The notes: generated from the letters alone by a model not told the origin. Shown: positions 8,276 through 19,545, numbered from the stretch's first letter. The stretch: 64,000 nt of DNA from Umezawaea sp049997955 (GCA_049997955.1 JAEBDY010000006.1:186001-250000), one strand, 5' to 3'. Made by a program: numbers and translations.

Positions 8276-8857
8276 ATGACCGCACTGCCCGACTGGATGC
8301 GCCCGCCCCGCGCGGAAGGCTGGTTCGCGGAGGACTTGGACCGCCTCCCCGAGGCACCTCGCCACACAGAACTGATCGACGGAGCCCTGGTCTTCATGAT
8401 GTCGCCGCAGAGGTGGTGGCATGGCCACCTCATCACCATGCTCACCGTCGCTCTCATGGAACGAGTTCCGGCAGGCTCCAGGGTTGGTCGCGAGATGACG
8501 ATCAAGCTTGACGAGCGCAATCGACCCGAGCCGGATCTACTGGTGACAACGGCCGACTTCGACGGTGACCGCACCTGGTTCGCACCGGAGGACGTGCAAC
8601 TGGTCGTCGAGGTCGTCTCACCCGAGTCCGCGCACCGCGACCGGACCGTGAAGCTGCGCAAGTACGCGGAAGCGGGGATCCGGCACTACTGGTGCGTCGA
8701 GGACGAGGACGGAGCACCCGTGGTCCACGTCTACGAGTTGGACGAGCCCACCAAGGCCTACGCACCCGCGGGCATCTTCCGCGGCTCGCTCAACCGCCCG
8801 GTCCCGTTCGAGATCACCCTCGACCTCGACAAGCTCACCCCGCCCCGACGCACCTGA
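8276..8857 (+). CDS. Uma2-family (DUF820) restriction-endonuclease-like protein
   Basis: A 193-residue member of the Uma2/DUF820 family, whose fold is PD-(D/E)xK nuclease-like. The family pattern is visible: ELIDGALVFM near residue 40, the acidic RPEPDLLV around residue 84, then EDVQLVVEVVSPESAHRD and the lysine-bearing KLRKYAEAGIRHYW. These supply the usual D, E and K of the active site. Such genes are numerous in actinomycetes and cyanobacteria, often without a methylase, and their role is unknown. It ends just before a bidirectional hairpin. Confidence 0.85.
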   Translation: MTALPDWMRPPRAEGWFAEDLDRLPEAPRHTELIDGALVFMMSPQRWWHGHLITMLTVALMERVPAGSRVGREMTIKLDERNRPEPDLLVTTADFDGDRTWFAPEDVQLVVEVVSPESAHRDRTVKLRKYAEAGIRHYWCVEDEDGAPVVHVYELDEPTKAYAPAGIFRGSLNRPVPFEITLDLDKLTPPRRT

Positions 8858-8864
8858 GAACGCG

Positions 8865-8897
8865 AACGGCCGCCCCGCGAGGTGCGTGGCGGCCGTT
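8865..8897. terminator. Bidirectional hairpin between Uma2 and ychF
   Basis: Perfect ten-base stem: AACGGCCGCC at 8865-8874 against GGCGGCCGTT at 8888-8897, located between two convergent stops. There is no long T-tract. Confidence 0.65.
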
Positions 8898-8918
8898 GCC
8901 GTTGTGGCGTGGAGCAGG

Positions 8919-9998
<1,080 letters not shown>

Positions 9999-10009
9999 GA
10001 ACGGGAAGT

Positions 10010-12880
10010 CTACGCGGTGACCTGCAACGTCGAGCCGGTCCGGGCCTTGCGGACCCTCAGCCTGGTGGGGATGCGCTGCCGCAGCTCCTCGACGTGCGAC
10101 ACGAGACCCACGACCCGGCCGCCCGCGCGCAGCTCGTCGAGGGTGTTCATGACCAGGTCGAGCGTGTCGGCGTCCAGCGTGCCGAACCCCTCGTCCACGA
10201 ACAGGGTGTCCAGCAGCGCGCCGCCGGTTTCGGCGGCGACCACGTCCGCGAGCCCGAGGGCCAGGGACAGCGAGGCCAGGAACGACTCGCCGCCGGACAG
10301 GGTCTTCGCGGGCCGCTGCTGGCCGGAGTAGTCGTCCAGCACGTCCAGCCCGAGCCCGCCGCGGGTGCCGCGCGCGCCCGCCTCGGTGGAGTGCACGAAC
10401 CGGTACCTGCCCTGGCTCATCCGCTCCAGCCGCGTGCTCGCGGCGACGGCGACCTCCTCCAGCCGCGACGCCAGCACGTACGTCCGCAACGTCATCTTCC
10501 GGTGGTTCTGCCCCCGCCCGTTGATCACGTCCGTCAACGCGTCCAGCTCGGCGAACGACGCTTCGACCGGCTCGAACTCCGCCCACTTCGCCCGCAGCCG
10601 ATCGGCCAGCTCGCCGACCCGCTGGAACGCCGTCCGCGCCGACGACAGCGCCGACGCGGCCCGCTGGGCCTCGTCGCGGCACGTCCGGAACCGCTGCTCC
10701 ACGCCAGCCACGTCGACCTCCAGGGCCGGATCCACCTCCGCCAGCTCCACGAGCACGGCCGACGCCGACGCCCGCGTGTGGTCGAGCGAGGTGATCCGCT
10801 GTTCCAGCGCGGTCAGCGCCGCGTCGGTCCGCGCGGCCGACAGGGCTTCCTCGACGTCGGCGAACCCGGCCTTGGCGGCCAGTTCCGACGTGGTGACCCG
10901 CTGTTCCTCCAGCCGCACCACGTGGTCCGCGACCGCCGCGCGCCGGTCGGCCGCGGTGACCAGGGCGTCGGCCAGGTCGAGCAGGTGCGCTCGCCGGGCG
11001 GGCACGTCCGGGAACTCGCCGCGGGCCTCGTCCAGCCGCTCGGTCCGCGCCCGCACGGCCTCTTCGAGGGCCTTGACCTGCGTCGACACCTCCACCAGTT
11101 CGCGTTCGGCGAGGGCGTGGGCGGCGGTGGTCCTCTCCAGCAACTGCTCCAGCTCGCGGAGCGCCGCCGTGCGCTGCGTCCGCAGGCGGGCCAGCGCGGA
11201 CGTCTCCTCGTGCTCCCGCAGCAGGGCGGTCAACGGCCGGTCGTCGACCACCTTGAGCAGCGTCTCGACCCGGTGTTCGGCCGCGAGCCTGGCCTGCTCC
11301 GCCACGCCGCGACGACGAGCCGCCGCCTGCTCGCGGGCCGTCGCGTCGTCCTCGTCCGCCGCGCCGACGGCGTTCAGCATCGGCTGCGCGGGTGCCGGGT
11401 GGTCGGCCGAGCCGCACACCAGGCACGCCTTGCCGGGGGTCAGCGCGGCCGCCAGCTCGACGGCCATCCCGTCCAGCCGCTGCCGCCGCACGTCGAGCAG
11501 GTGCCCCTGCGCCTTCTGGTGCGCGTCGATGGCGGCGCGCAGCCCGTCCGCCGCCTCGGTCACCGCCTTCTCCGCGGCGGGCAGTTGCCGGGCCGCGTCG
11601 GCCCACGCCGACACCTCGGCGAGCCTGGCCGCCGCGACGGTCGACCGCTCGACCGCCTCCCGGGCCTCGGTCACCTTCGCGGGCAGCGAGGGGTCGAGGG
11701 CCGCCACCTGGTTCTCCAGCCGGTCGCGGGACGCCGTCAGCGACCGGATCCGTGCCAAGTCCTTCCGCTGCTGCTCGGCCTCGGCGACGAGCCGGGTCAG
11801 CCCGCCCGCTTCTTCGCGCAGCCGCTCGGAATCACCGCGCAGGTCGGTGCCCCCGTACCCGACGATCGCCGAGAACGCCGCTTCCTCGAGGGAGCGAGCC
11901 GATGCGAGCGACCGTCCCAATCGGACGGTCGCGTCCTGCGACGGCACCACGGGAGCCGCTCGCCGAGCGGCGGAGACCTCGCTCACCCAAGCCAGCCGCT
12001 GCGGCTCGGCCGACTCGCAGGACGCCACAGCTCTCCGGGCTTCCCGCACCCGGCGCACCCGGTCGGCCTCGACCCGAACCGACGCCAGCGCCACCTCTGC
12101 CGCCTCGCGGGCGGCCGACGTCGAGCGCGCCACGGCCTCGGCGTCGGCGTCGGTCTCGCCCAGCCGCTTCAGCACGGAGCTGAGCCACTCCTCGTCGCCG
12201 ACCTCGGGGGTCTCCTCACCGGCGGCCTCGGACACCCGCTGCACCAGCGCGCGCCCGACCTGCCGGTGCTGCTCCAGCGCCTGGCCGGCGGCGGTGCGGC
12301 GGGTGCGGAACCAGTTCTCCACGTCCAGGAACCGCTGCGTCCCGAACAGCTTCTCCAGCAGCTTCTCGCGCTCGGCCGTGTCCGCCCGCAGGAACCGGGC
12401 GAACTCGCCCTGCGGCAGCAGCACGACCTGGAAGAACTGCTCGGCGTTCATCCCGAGCAGGCCCTCGACGACGTCGGCGACTTCCTCGATGCGGGTGTGC
12501 CCGTCGCCGTGCCACCCGCTGATCCAGGTCAGCGTCGCCTTGGCCTGCTCCTTGGTGAACCCCTCACCGCGCTTCTTCGGTCGCAGGTACTCGGGGCTGC
12601 GTTCGATCCGCATCCGCCTGCCCTGCACGGTCAGCTCCAGCACCACCACGGTCCGCGCGTCCACGTCCGCGTAGTCGCAGCGCAGCCGCTTCACGTCGCC
12701 GCGCGCGCCGGGGACCTTGCCGAACAGCGCGAACGCGACCGCGTCGAGCAGGGTCGTCTTGCCCGCGCCGGTGTCGCCGTGCAGCAGGAACAGCCCGTCC
12801 GCGCCGAGCACGTCGAAGTCGACGGTCTCGCGCTTGGGGTACGGCCCGAACGCCGTCAGCTCCAGGCCGTGCAGCCTCAC
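10010..12880 (-). CDS. sbcC: Exonuclease subunit SbcC
   Basis: SMC-like ATPase of the SbcCD nuclease, 956 residues. The N-terminal Walker A GDTGAGKTT lies at 35-43, two long coiled-coil arms flank a zinc-hook CLVC near residue 484, and the C-terminal half-domain carries the signature LSGGESFLASLSL and Walker B LFVDEGFGTLD near residue 893. SbcCD opens hairpins and processes double-strand ends. The GTG overlaps the sbcD stop by four bases (GTGA), giving the normal sbcD-sbcC operon. Reading frame continues upstream of this start only as a shadow of sbcD. Confidence 0.95.
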   Translation of the reverse strand: MRLHGLELTAFGPYPKRETVDFDVLGADGLFLLHGDTGAGKTTLLDAVAFALFGKVPGARGDVKRLRCDYADVDARTVVVLELTVQGRRMRIERSPEYLRPKKRGEGFTKEQAKATLTWISGWHGDGHTRIEEVADVVEGLLGMNAEQFFQVVLLPQGEFARFLRADTAEREKLLEKLFGTQRFLDVENWFRTRRTAAGQALEQHRQVGRALVQRVSEAAGEETPEVGDEEWLSSVLKRLGETDADAEAVARSTSAAREAAEVALASVRVEADRVRRVREARRAVASCESAEPQRLAWVSEVSAARRAAPVVPSQDATVRLGRSLASARSLEEAAFSAIVGYGGTDLRGDSERLREEAGGLTRLVAEAEQQRKDLARIRSLTASRDRLENQVAALDPSLPAKVTEAREAVERSTVAAARLAEVSAWADAARQLPAAEKAVTEAADGLRAAIDAHQKAQGHLLDVRRQRLDGMAVELAAALTPGKACLVCGSADHPAPAQPMLNAVGAADEDDATAREQAAARRRGVAEQARLAAEHRVETLLKVVDDRPLTALLREHEETSALARLRTQRTAALRELEQLLERTTAAHALAERELVEVSTQVKALEEAVRARTERLDEARGEFPDVPARRAHLLDLADALVTAADRRAAVADHVVRLEEQRVTTSELAAKAGFADVEEALSAARTDAALTALEQRITSLDHTRASASAVLVELAEVDPALEVDVAGVEQRFRTCRDEAQRAASALSSARTAFQRVGELADRLRAKWAEFEPVEASFAELDALTDVINGRGQNHRKMTLRTYVLASRLEEVAVAASTRLERMSQGRYRFVHSTEAGARGTRGGLGLDVLDDYSGQQRPAKTLSGGESFLASLSLALGLADVVAAETGGALLDTLFVDEGFGTLDADTLDLVMNTLDELRAGGRVVGLVSHVEELRQRIPTRLRVRKARTGSTLQVTA

Positions 12881-14013
12881 TGGGCCTCCCTCGCGGCGGC
12901 GGCGAACGCTTCGCGCAGCAGGGCCTGCTCGCGCGGGTTGGGCTGTTCGTTCCGGCAGTCCTCGACGAAGCAGCAGGCGATCTCCTCGTCGGACCGCCCG
13001 CGCACCGCGAACCGCACCTCGGCCGCCCGGCCGCCCGCGGGCTGCCACTCGACGTGCACCGCGTGCGGGAACCGCTCCTGCAAGCGCCGCAACGAGTCCA
13101 GCGGCCGAACGGGGTCGGTCAGCACCACGGACAGGAAGCTGCCGACCACCGCGTCGTGCGACGGGTCCAGCAGCAGGTCCTCCAGCGGCCCCGCCAGGGT
13201 CGCCAGCGGGCGCGGCACCGGCAGCTCGCGCTTCTCCACGCCCACCAGCCCGCCCGCGTCCAGCTCGACCAGCCAGACGGACTTCTCCTGCCGGGCCTCG
13301 GAGAACGAGTACGCCATCGGGCTGCCCGAGTACCGCAGCCGCTCCGACAGCACCTGCGGCCCGTGCAGGTGGCCCAGCGCCACGTAGTCGGCCCCGTCGA
13401 ACACCGACGTCGCCACGTCCTGCACGCCGCCGACGGCGATGGTCCGCTCCGAGTCGCTGCTCGCGCCGCCGGACACGAACGCGTGCGCCAGCACCACGGA
13501 CCGGGTGCCGGACCGGCCGTCGAGGTCCGCGCGCACCCGCCGCATCGCCTCGGCCAGCACTCCCGCGTGCCCGCGGGCCTCCGGCACGCCCAGCGCCTGC
13601 CGTGCGGGCTCCGGTTCCAGGAACGGGATCCCGTACAGCGCCACGGGCCCGAAGTCGTCCTCCAGCAGGACCGGCTGGTCCAGCTCGGCGATCCGGGTGC
13701 GCGTGTGCAGCCCGCCCGCCGCGGTGAACTCGCCGAACACGCCGATCCGCGCCGCGGAGTCGTGGTTCCCCGGCGTGATCACGATGCGGGCGCCCGCCGC
13801 GCGGATCCTGGTCAGCACCCGCGCGCACGTCTGCACGGCCTCGGCGTTCGGCACCGCCCGGTCGTACAGGTCGCCAGCGACGACCACCACGTCCACCCGC
13901 TCGGTCGCCACCATGTCGGCCAGCCCGCCGAGCACCGACTCCTGCTCGGCGAGCAGGTCCCGACCGTGGAACGTGCGGCCCACGTGCCAGTCGGAGGTGT
14001 GCAGCAGACGCAT
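12877..14013 (-). CDS. sbcD: Exonuclease subunit SbcD (Mre11-like)
   Basis: Metallophosphoesterase nuclease partner of SbcC, 378 residues. All metal-binding motifs are present in order: TSDWHVGRTFHG at the N-terminus, VAGDLYDR, TPGNHDS and YVALGHLHGPQ. The C-terminal third is the capping domain. Together the complex processes DNA hairpins and blocked ends in a manganese-dependent manner. It is first in the operon; the 71 bases before it are shared with the divergently read rmuC gene and must hold both promoters. Confidence 0.96.
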   Translation of the reverse strand: MRLLHTSDWHVGRTFHGRDLLAEQESVLGGLADMVATERVDVVVVAGDLYDRAVPNAEAVQTCARVLTRIRAAGARIVITPGNHDSAARIGVFGEFTAAGGLHTRTRIAELDQPVLLEDDFGPVALYGIPFLEPEPARQALGVPEARGHAGVLAEAMRRVRADLDGRSGTRSVVLAHAFVSGGASSDSERTIAVGGVQDVATSVFDGADYVALGHLHGPQVLSERLRYSGSPMAYSFSEARQEKSVWLVELDAGGLVGVEKRELPVPRPLATLAGPLEDLLLDPSHDAVVGSFLSVVLTDPVRPLDSLRRLQERFPHAVHVEWQPAGGRAAEVRFAVRGRSDEEIACCFVEDCRNEQPNPREQALLREAFAAAAREAQ

Positions 14014-14084
14014 GGGGCAACGCTAGGACCAAGCACCGACAGTCCCGAGCACCACCGGGCCGGCGTGTCGCCCGATCGAGTGCT

Positions 14085-15053
14085 ATGGCCCGATGCGTCA
14101 TGATCGGGGGCGTGACAGCGGTTCTCAGCACGGCGGCGGTGGTCGTCGCGCTCCTGCTCGCGGGAGCGCTCGTCTTCCTGTGGCGTCTCTACCAGGACAG
14201 CGTCCGGCGAACGGACGCCGCACTGGAGGCGATCCAGTCCGAACGACTGCGCGGCGAGGCCCACCAGGCGGCCTTGCAGCGGTACGAGGTGGCGTTCTCC
14301 TCCGTCACCGGAAGAGGTGAACTCGGCGAGCAGGTGCTGGTCGAAACGGCCCGCGCGCTCGGCCTGCGCGAGGGCATCCACTTCAGCCTTCAGGTCGACG
14401 TCGCGGGCGGCGGCGCGGTCCGGCCGGACATGGTGCTGTCGGTCGGCGGCGGCAGGCAGGTGCCGGTCGACGCGAAGATGAGCATGGTCTGCTGGGCGGA
14501 GGCCGTGGAGACCGACGACCTGGCCGAACGGGCGGACGCGCTGCGCGTGCACGTGCGCAACATCCGGTCGCGGGCCGCGGAGCTGGCGGGCAAGGGCTAC
14601 CAGCGCTGGGCCGACGCGATCTACGGGACGATCATGTTCGTGCCCAGCGACGGGGCCGTGGTGGCCGCGCTGGACACCGACCCCGAACTGCTGCGCTGGC
14701 TGCTCGACCGCCGGGTGTTCCTGTGCGGGCCGACCGGGTTCGCGGTGATCGCCTCGGCGGCGATGTTCGCCGTGACCGACCGGGCGCTCGCCGACGACGT
14801 GGAGCAGGTCCGCGCGCAGGCCACGCGGGCCCACCGGGCGGCGGACGGGGCCGTGGACGCGGTCAACCTGTCCAGCACCCACCTCCAGCGGTTCCTGTCC
14901 GCGCGCCGCCGCGAACTGGACGCGCTGGAGGGCTTCCGGGCGGCCGTCGAGCCGCTGAGCACGGCCTCCGCGAGCCCCACGCCGATCCCGGTCGTGCGCC
15001 GGGCCGACGAGCAGTCCGGGATCGGTGCATCCTTGGAGGCGCGTGAAGCGTGA
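14085..15053 (+). CDS. rmuC: DNA recombination protein RmuC family
   Basis: A 322-residue RmuC-domain protein, shorter than E. coli RmuC because the coiled-coil region is brief. An N-terminal membrane anchor (VVVALLLAGALVFLW) is followed by a short coiled coil and the RmuC core, with RPDMVLSVGGGRQVPVDAKM and the later DAIYGTIMFVPSDGA. The family is related to PD-(D/E)xK nucleases and limits inversion at short inverted repeats. Starts at 14085, 14100 or the GTG at 14112 are all possible. Its divergent pairing with sbcDC, which cleaves hairpins at inverted repeats, makes functional sense. Confidence 0.85.
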   Translation: MARCVMIGGVTAVLSTAAVVVALLLAGALVFLWRLYQDSVRRTDAALEAIQSERLRGEAHQAALQRYEVAFSSVTGRGELGEQVLVETARALGLREGIHFSLQVDVAGGGAVRPDMVLSVGGGRQVPVDAKMSMVCWAEAVETDDLAERADALRVHVRNIRSRAAELAGKGYQRWADAIYGTIMFVPSDGAVVAALDTDPELLRWLLDRRVFLCGPTGFAVIASAAMFAVTDRALADDVEQVRAQATRAHRAADGAVDAVNLSSTHLQRFLSARRRELDALEGFRAAVEPLSTASASPTPIPVVRRADEQSGIGASLEAREA

Positions 15054-15147
15054 ATGTCATCGGGGACGTTTCACGGCTGTAGCGTGCGCTGACACCGCAC
15101 CGGCTACCGTGTGCCCCTTCCGTGACGATGCCGAGCAAGGAGAGTGC

Positions 15148-15987
15148 GTGACGGTGACGCGCGAGCGGCGTGGCGAAGTGGCCGACGACGACGAGGACTA
15201 CTCGGACGACGTCGCCTGGAACGATCGCGCCCTGTTCGGCAGCTTCAAGGGTCTGCCCTGGTGGGCGGCCGTGCTCATCGCGTTCGTGCTGGCGATCATC
15301 GGCACGTTCATCGATGTGAACTCGACGAAGACGGTCGGCTGGGTCTTCTCCGTGCTGTTCTTCGTCGGCTGCGTGGGAGCGGTCGTGTTCGTGGAGCGCC
15401 GGAGCATGTTCGGCCCGGTCGTCCAGCCGCCGCTGATCCTGGCGATCGTGGTGCCGCTGGTGGTCGTCGTGACGCAGGGCCTGCCCGCGACGGGCGGGCT
15501 GAGCAGCCTGGCGTTGACGCTGGGCAGGCCGCTGATCAACGGGTTCCCGACGATGGCGATCACGACGATCTGCACCGTGCTCGTCGGCCTGGCCAGGGTG
15601 TTCCGGCAGCGGGACCCGAACAGGGTGACCCGCGAGGAGGCCCGCGAGGTCAAGAAGGCGGACCGGGCCGAGCGCCCGTCCCGCCCGGTGGCGAAGCCCA
15701 CACCCGAGAAGGCCCGCCCGGAGCGCTCCCGCGAGGAGCGGCCGCGCGAGGACACCGGTCCCCGCCGCCGCCCCGTGGCCGCTGACAGCAAGCGCGCGTC
15801 TCCTCCCGCCGAGAGCAAGCGCGCGGCGGTTCCCCCGGACGAGGAGCGCCGCGCCCGCCCCCGCCCCGCGCAGGGCGAACGGCGTCGGCCCGCCACTCCC
15901 CCGGCGGACCGCCCCTCCTCGCCCCGGCAGGCACGGGGGGACCGGCCGGTGCCGCCGCGCAGGCCCCGACCGCGGGACGACGACTAG
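15148..15987 (+). CDS. DUF6542-type membrane protein with disordered Arg/Pro tail
   Basis: A 279-residue protein. After an acidic N-terminus come four hydrophobic segments (for example WWAAVLIAFVLAIIGTFI and PPLILAIVVPLVVVV), then from about residue 165 to the end a highly charged, Arg- and Pro-rich tail, probably disordered. This matches the actinobacterial DUF6542 family found beside ispH (Rv1111c position in M. tuberculosis). AAGGAGA lies five bases before the GTG at 15148, which fixes the start; function is unknown. Confidence 0.78.
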   Translation: MTVTRERRGEVADDDEDYSDDVAWNDRALFGSFKGLPWWAAVLIAFVLAIIGTFIDVNSTKTVGWVFSVLFFVGCVGAVVFVERRSMFGPVVQPPLILAIVVPLVVVVTQGLPATGGLSSLALTLGRPLINGFPTMAITTICTVLVGLARVFRQRDPNRVTREEAREVKKADRAERPSRPVAKPTPEKARPERSREERPREDTGPRRRPVAADSKRASPPAESKRAAVPPDEERRARPRPAQGERRRPATPPADRPSSPRQARGDRPVPPRRPRPRDDD

Positions 15988-15993
15988 TCCGAA

Positions 15994-16037
15994 GCACGAC
16001 GAAGGCCCCCGGAGCGATCCGGGGGCCTTCGTCGTGC
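15994..16037. terminator. Strong bidirectional terminator between DUF6542 and ispH
   Basis: Near-perfect stem of about twenty base pairs, GCACGACGAAGGCCCCCGG pairing with its complement ending at 16037, with a short AGCGAT-type loop. It sits between convergent stops at 15987 and 16050. Confidence 0.85.
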
Positions 16038-16049
16038 GGAACGGGGTCG

Positions 16050-17018
16050 TCAGCGCACGCGGCTCTGGCGGACTTCCTTCGGCAGCGCGAACGCGATGGT
16101 CTCGTTGGCCGTGGTGATCTCCTCCACGTCGCCGTACCCGCGCTCGCCGAGCCACTTGAGCAGGTCCATCACCAGGATGTCCGGCACGGACGCGCCGCTG
16201 GTCACGCCGACCGTGGTGACGCCGTCCAGCCAGGCCTCGTCCACTTCCTTGGCGTAGTCGACCAGGTAGGACGCCTTCGCGCCGGACTGCAGGGCCACCT
16301 CGACCAGCCGGACCGAGTTGGACGAGTTCTTCGACCCGACGACCAGCACGAGGTCGCACGAGGGGGCCATCGTCTTCACGGCGGTCTGCCGGTTGGAGGT
16401 GGCGTAGCAGATGTCGTCGCTCGGCGGGTCCTGCAACTCCGGGAACTTGTTCTTGAGCTGGTTCACCCTGACCATCGTCTCGTCGACGGACAGCGTGGTC
16501 TGGGACAGCCAGATGACCTTGGACGGGTCGCGCACGACGACCTTGTCCACGTCCTCGGCGGTGTCCACCAGCTGGATGTGCTCGGGGGCCTCACCGGCGG
16601 TGCCCTCGACCTCCTCGTGGCCCTCGTGGCCGATCAGGAGGATGTCGTAGTCGTCGCGGGCGAAGCGCTTGGCCTCCATGTGGACCTTCGTGACCAGCGG
16701 GCACGTGGCGTCGATGGTGCGCAGCTGCCGCTCGGCGGCCTCCTCGTGCACCGCGGGCGACACGCCGTGCGCGGAGAACACGACGAGCGCGCCCTCGGGC
16801 ACCTCGTCGGTCTGGTCGACGAAGATCGCGCCGCGGTCGCTCAGCGTCTCGACCACGTGCTTGTTGTGCACGATCTCCTTGCGCACGTACACGGGGGCGC
16901 CGTACTGCTCCAGCGCTTTCTCGACCGCGACGACCGCACGGTCGACACCCGCGCAGTAGCCGCGTGGCTTCGCCAGCAGCACGCGTTTCGGAGTGGCGGT
17001 TTCAGTCGGTGCGGTCAT
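16050..17018 (-). CDS. ispH: 4-hydroxy-3-methylbut-2-enyl diphosphate reductase
   Basis: Last enzyme of the MEP isoprenoid pathway, a [4Fe-4S] reductase that makes IPP and DMAPP from HMBPP. The protein is 322 residues. The three cluster cysteines are Cys22 ([12 protein letters not shown]), Cys106 ([11 protein letters not shown]) and Cys204 ([11 protein letters not shown]); the substrate-binding SAHGVSP and [10 protein letters not shown] segments are also present. The ATG at 17018 gives the standard N-terminus; further upstream in-frame codons are in the divergent promoter region. It lies beside xseA, as in many Actinobacteria. Confidence 0.97.
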   Translation of the reverse strand: MTAPTETATPKRVLLAKPRGYCAGVDRAVVAVEKALEQYGAPVYVRKEIVHNKHVVETLSDRGAIFVDQTDEVPEGALVVFSAHGVSPAVHEEAAERQLRTIDATCPLVTKVHMEAKRFARDDYDILLIGHEGHEEVEGTAGEAPEHIQLVDTAEDVDKVVVRDPSKVIWLSQTTLSVDETMVRVNQLKNKFPELQDPPSDDICYATSNRQTAVKTMAPSCDLVLVVGSKNSSNSVRLVEVALQSGAKASYLVDYAKEVDEAWLDGVTTVGVTSGASVPDILVMDLLKWLGERGYGDVEEITTANETIAFALPKEVRQSRVR

Positions 17019-17116
17019 GCCTGCCAGGGTACGGGGGCACCGCTGAGAGGCCGAATGCCCAGCGTCACGCGCACTGGGGGTGGGCACCGGGCCCCGAAGT
17101 GCGGGAAGCTGGTCGC

Positions 17117-17662
17117 ATGAAGCCATTGCCGCTGCCGGTCCGCATCGCGGCAGGCCTCGCGGCCACCGCCGTCGAACGGGCCCGCCTGCTCCCGCAGCAG
17201 CTCGCGGGCCTGCCCGTGACGGTCGTGAGCGAGGCGCTGCAGCTGTCCATGCGCCTCCAGCAACAGGTCACCGAGCTCGCGATCAAGGGTGACGACGTGC
17301 TGGCCGGGATGCGTCCGCCGGAAGACGAACCCGAATGGGCGACGTTCGACGAGGACGCAAGTCCCCTGATCGTGGTGCCCGACCCTCCCCCGGTGACCCC
17401 GGTCACCCCCGCCACCCCGGATGAGACGCCGGACGGCGACGACGACCCGTGGACGGAGGAGGAACGGGCGATCGCGGCCGAGCCGCCCGCCGCGCTGCCG
17501 GTCTACGACGACCTGTCGCTGCCGCAGCTGCGGGCCCGGCTCCGGACGCTGTCCGTCGAGGACCTGGAGGAGCTGCTGGCCCACGAGCGCGCCCACGACG
17601 ACCGGCCGCAGTTCACCGGGATGTTGAACCGGCGCATCGCCACCGTGCGCGCGCAGTCGTGA
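17117..17662 (+). CDS. Rv1109c-like conserved protein (lipid-droplet-associated type)
   Basis: A 181-residue protein conserved at this position, between ispH and xseA, in Actinobacteria. The first 60 residues form amphipathic helices ([20 protein letters not shown]), followed by an acidic Pro/Thr linker and a C-terminal helical domain [22 protein letters not shown]. Annotations of related proteins as lipid-droplet-associated are known, but the role is not established. Its stop overlaps the xseA GTG by four bases, indicating a shared operon. Confidence 0.7.
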   Translation: MKPLPLPVRIAAGLAATAVERARLLPQQLAGLPVTVVSEALQLSMRLQQQVTELAIKGDDVLAGMRPPEDEPEWATFDEDASPLIVVPDPPPVTPVTPATPDETPDGDDDPWTEEERAIAAEPPAALPVYDDLSLPQLRARLRTLSVEDLEELLAHERAHDDRPQFTGMLNRRIATVRAQS

Positions 17663-18918
17663 CGTCCTCGGACTCCCCCTCCACCCCGGAGCAGCCGTGG
17701 CCCGTCAGGACGGTCGCGCGCAAGATCACCGAGTGGATCAACCGGCTCGGCGCGGTGTGGGTCGAGGGGCAGATCACGCAGGTGTCGGCCCGGCCCGGCA
17801 CCGCGACGGCGTTCCTGACGCTGCGCGACCCCTCGGTGGACATGTCGATGTCGCTGACGAGCCCCATCGGGCTGGTGCGCGGCATGGATCCGCCGCTCAC
17901 CGACGGCAGCCGCGTGGTGGTGCACGGCAAGCCGACGTTCTTCGCCGGGCGCGGCACGCTGAGCCTGCGGGTGGACGAGATCCGCGCGGTCGGCATCGGC
18001 GAGCTGCTGGCGCGGATCGAGCGGCTGCGCAAGCTGCTCAACGCGGAGGGCCTGTTCGACCCGCGGCGCAAGCGCAGGCCGCCGTTCCTGCCGAACAAGA
18101 TCGGGTTGATCACCGGGCGGGCGTCGGCGGCCGAGCGGGACGTCCTGACCAACGCGCGCGACCGGTGGCCGGGCGCCAAGTTCCGGGTGATCAACGTCGC
18201 CGTGCAGGGCGCGACGGCCGTTCCGCAGATCCTCACCGCACTGTCCACTTTGGACCGCGATGCCGAGGTGGACGTGATCGTCCTCGCCCGCGGCGGCGGC
18301 AGCGTCGAGGACCTGCTGCCGTTCTCCGACGAGGCGCTGTGCCGGGCCGTGGCGTCGTGCCGCACGCCCGTCATGTCCGCGATCGGCCACGAACCGGACA
18401 GCCCGCTCGTCGACTACGTGGCGGACGTCCGCTGCTCCACGCCGACCGACGCAGGCAAACGGGTGGTTCCCGACGTGGCGGAAGAAGCAACGCGGATCCG
18501 CCAGATGCGCGACCGCGCCCGCCGCGCGCTGCACGGCTGGGTGGACCGCGAGCGCAAGCTGCTCCAGTCGCTGCGCACTCGACCTGCGCTTTCGGACCCG
18601 TACGGCCCGCTGGAACGCCGCCGCGAGGACATCGACCGGTTGCGGGAACGCGGCCGCCGCGCGGTGCTCGCCCGGCTGTCCACCGAGCAGAACGGACTGG
18701 CCTCCACGAAAGCGCGCTTGACGACCCTCGGACCGGCAGCCACGCTTGCGCGCGGATACGCGGTAGTGCAACGCGTCACACCCGAGGGTGTCGACGGCGT
18801 GCTGAGGTCGATCGAGGAGGCCCCGGCCGGGACCCGTCTGCGCGTGCGCGTGGCGGACGGGGCCGTGCACGCGGTCGTGAGCAAGGACGGAGGCAGTGGT
18901 GCCAAACCCGGCGCGTGA
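17659..18918 (+). CDS. xseA: Exodeoxyribonuclease VII large subunit
   Basis: Catalytic large subunit of ExoVII, 419 residues. An N-terminal OB fold ([26 protein letters not shown]) precedes the nuclease domain with [34 protein letters not shown] and [17 protein letters not shown], then a coiled-coil region and the C-terminal [11 protein letters not shown] segment. ExoVII degrades single-stranded DNA processively into oligonucleotides. GTGA overlap with the preceding gene and 23-base overlap with the following one indicate a tight operon. Confidence 0.96.
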   Translation: MTSSDSPSTPEQPWPVRTVARKITEWINRLGAVWVEGQITQVSARPGTATAFLTLRDPSVDMSMSLTSPIGLVRGMDPPLTDGSRVVVHGKPTFFAGRGTLSLRVDEIRAVGIGELLARIERLRKLLNAEGLFDPRRKRRPPFLPNKIGLITGRASAAERDVLTNARDRWPGAKFRVINVAVQGATAVPQILTALSTLDRDAEVDVIVLARGGGSVEDLLPFSDEALCRAVASCRTPVMSAIGHEPDSPLVDYVADVRCSTPTDAGKRVVPDVAEEATRIRQMRDRARRALHGWVDRERKLLQSLRTRPALSDPYGPLERRREDIDRLRERGRRAVLARLSTEQNGLASTKARLTTLGPAATLARGYAVVQRVTPEGVDGVLRSIEEAPAGTRLRVRVADGAVHAVVSKDGGSGAKPGA

Positions 18919-19330
18919 ACCCACGTTCCTCCCGCTGACGATGGCCGCGGCCGGATCGGCGGCGGACGCATCGGCCGACCCGCTGGCCCGTGACAGCGCG
19001 CAGGTCGTCCAGCACCACGCGCGCACGGCCAACGCGGCCGCCGCGGACTGCTGGACGTCGCTCGTCGCGGGCTGCACGTCGGGCCGCCAGACGTTGATCA
19101 ACGAGTTGCACCACCTCTCCCTGGCGACCTCGCAGTACGCGGGTACGCGCTGGTGGCTGAGCCACGGCTCGGTGCACCGCAGGCGTGTCGTGGAGGCCGA
19201 GGGCCGCATCGACGACGCGGTGCGGGATGGTGACGGCGCCGAGTTCGCGGAGGCGTTCGTCGGGTACGACCAGGCCGTCGCCACGGTCGTGGCGCACGTG
19301 CAGAGCAGATTGGGGAGCTTGGCCCAGTGA
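18896..19330 (+). CDS. Hypothetical protein inserted between xseA and xseB
   Basis: A 144-residue protein of unknown function. The GTG at 18896 (or 18899) lies behind GGAGG and inside the end of xseA; the stop overlaps the xseB start by four bases, so all three are coupled. The sequence is helical and alanine-rich ([35 protein letters not shown]) and has two cysteines but no membrane span. Large and small ExoVII subunit genes are normally adjacent, so this placement is the notable feature. Confidence 0.65.
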   Translation: MVPNPAREPTFLPLTMAAAGSAADASADPLARDSAQVVQHHARTANAAAADCWTSLVAGCTSGRQTLINELHHLSLATSQYAGTRWWLSHGSVHRRRVVEAEGRIDDAVRDGDGAEFAEAFVGYDQAVATVVAHVQSRLGSLAQ

Positions 19331-19545
19331 GTTCCACCGAGACCGAACTCGGGTACGAGGCCGCGCGCGACGAGCTGGTGGAGGTGGTCCGCAAGCTCGA
19401 AGCGGGCGGCCTGTCGCTGGAGGACTCGATCGCGCTGTGGGAGCGCGGCGAGACCCTCGCGAAGACGTGCGAAAGCCATTTGGACGGCGCGAAGGAGCGC
19501 ATCGACGCCGCGCTCGCGGTGGTCGAGGAGGACGTCGAGACCTGA
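19327..19545 (+). CDS. xseB: Exodeoxyribonuclease VII small subunit
   Basis: The 72-residue small subunit of ExoVII. The family helix pair is clear: [20 protein letters not shown] and [20 protein letters not shown], followed by the conserved acidic tail. Several copies wrap the coiled-coil part of XseA and are required for activity. The GTG overlaps the preceding stop by four bases. Confidence 0.94.
   Translation: MSSTETELGYEAARDELVEVVRKLEAGGLSLEDSIALWERGETLAKTCESHLDGAKERIDAALAVVEEDVET

Noticed and set aside
10010..14131. A 1373-residue sbcC protein starting at 14131
   Set aside because: The N-terminal part is an antisense-frame shadow of sbcD; the GTGA junction at 12880 gives the normal SbcC start.
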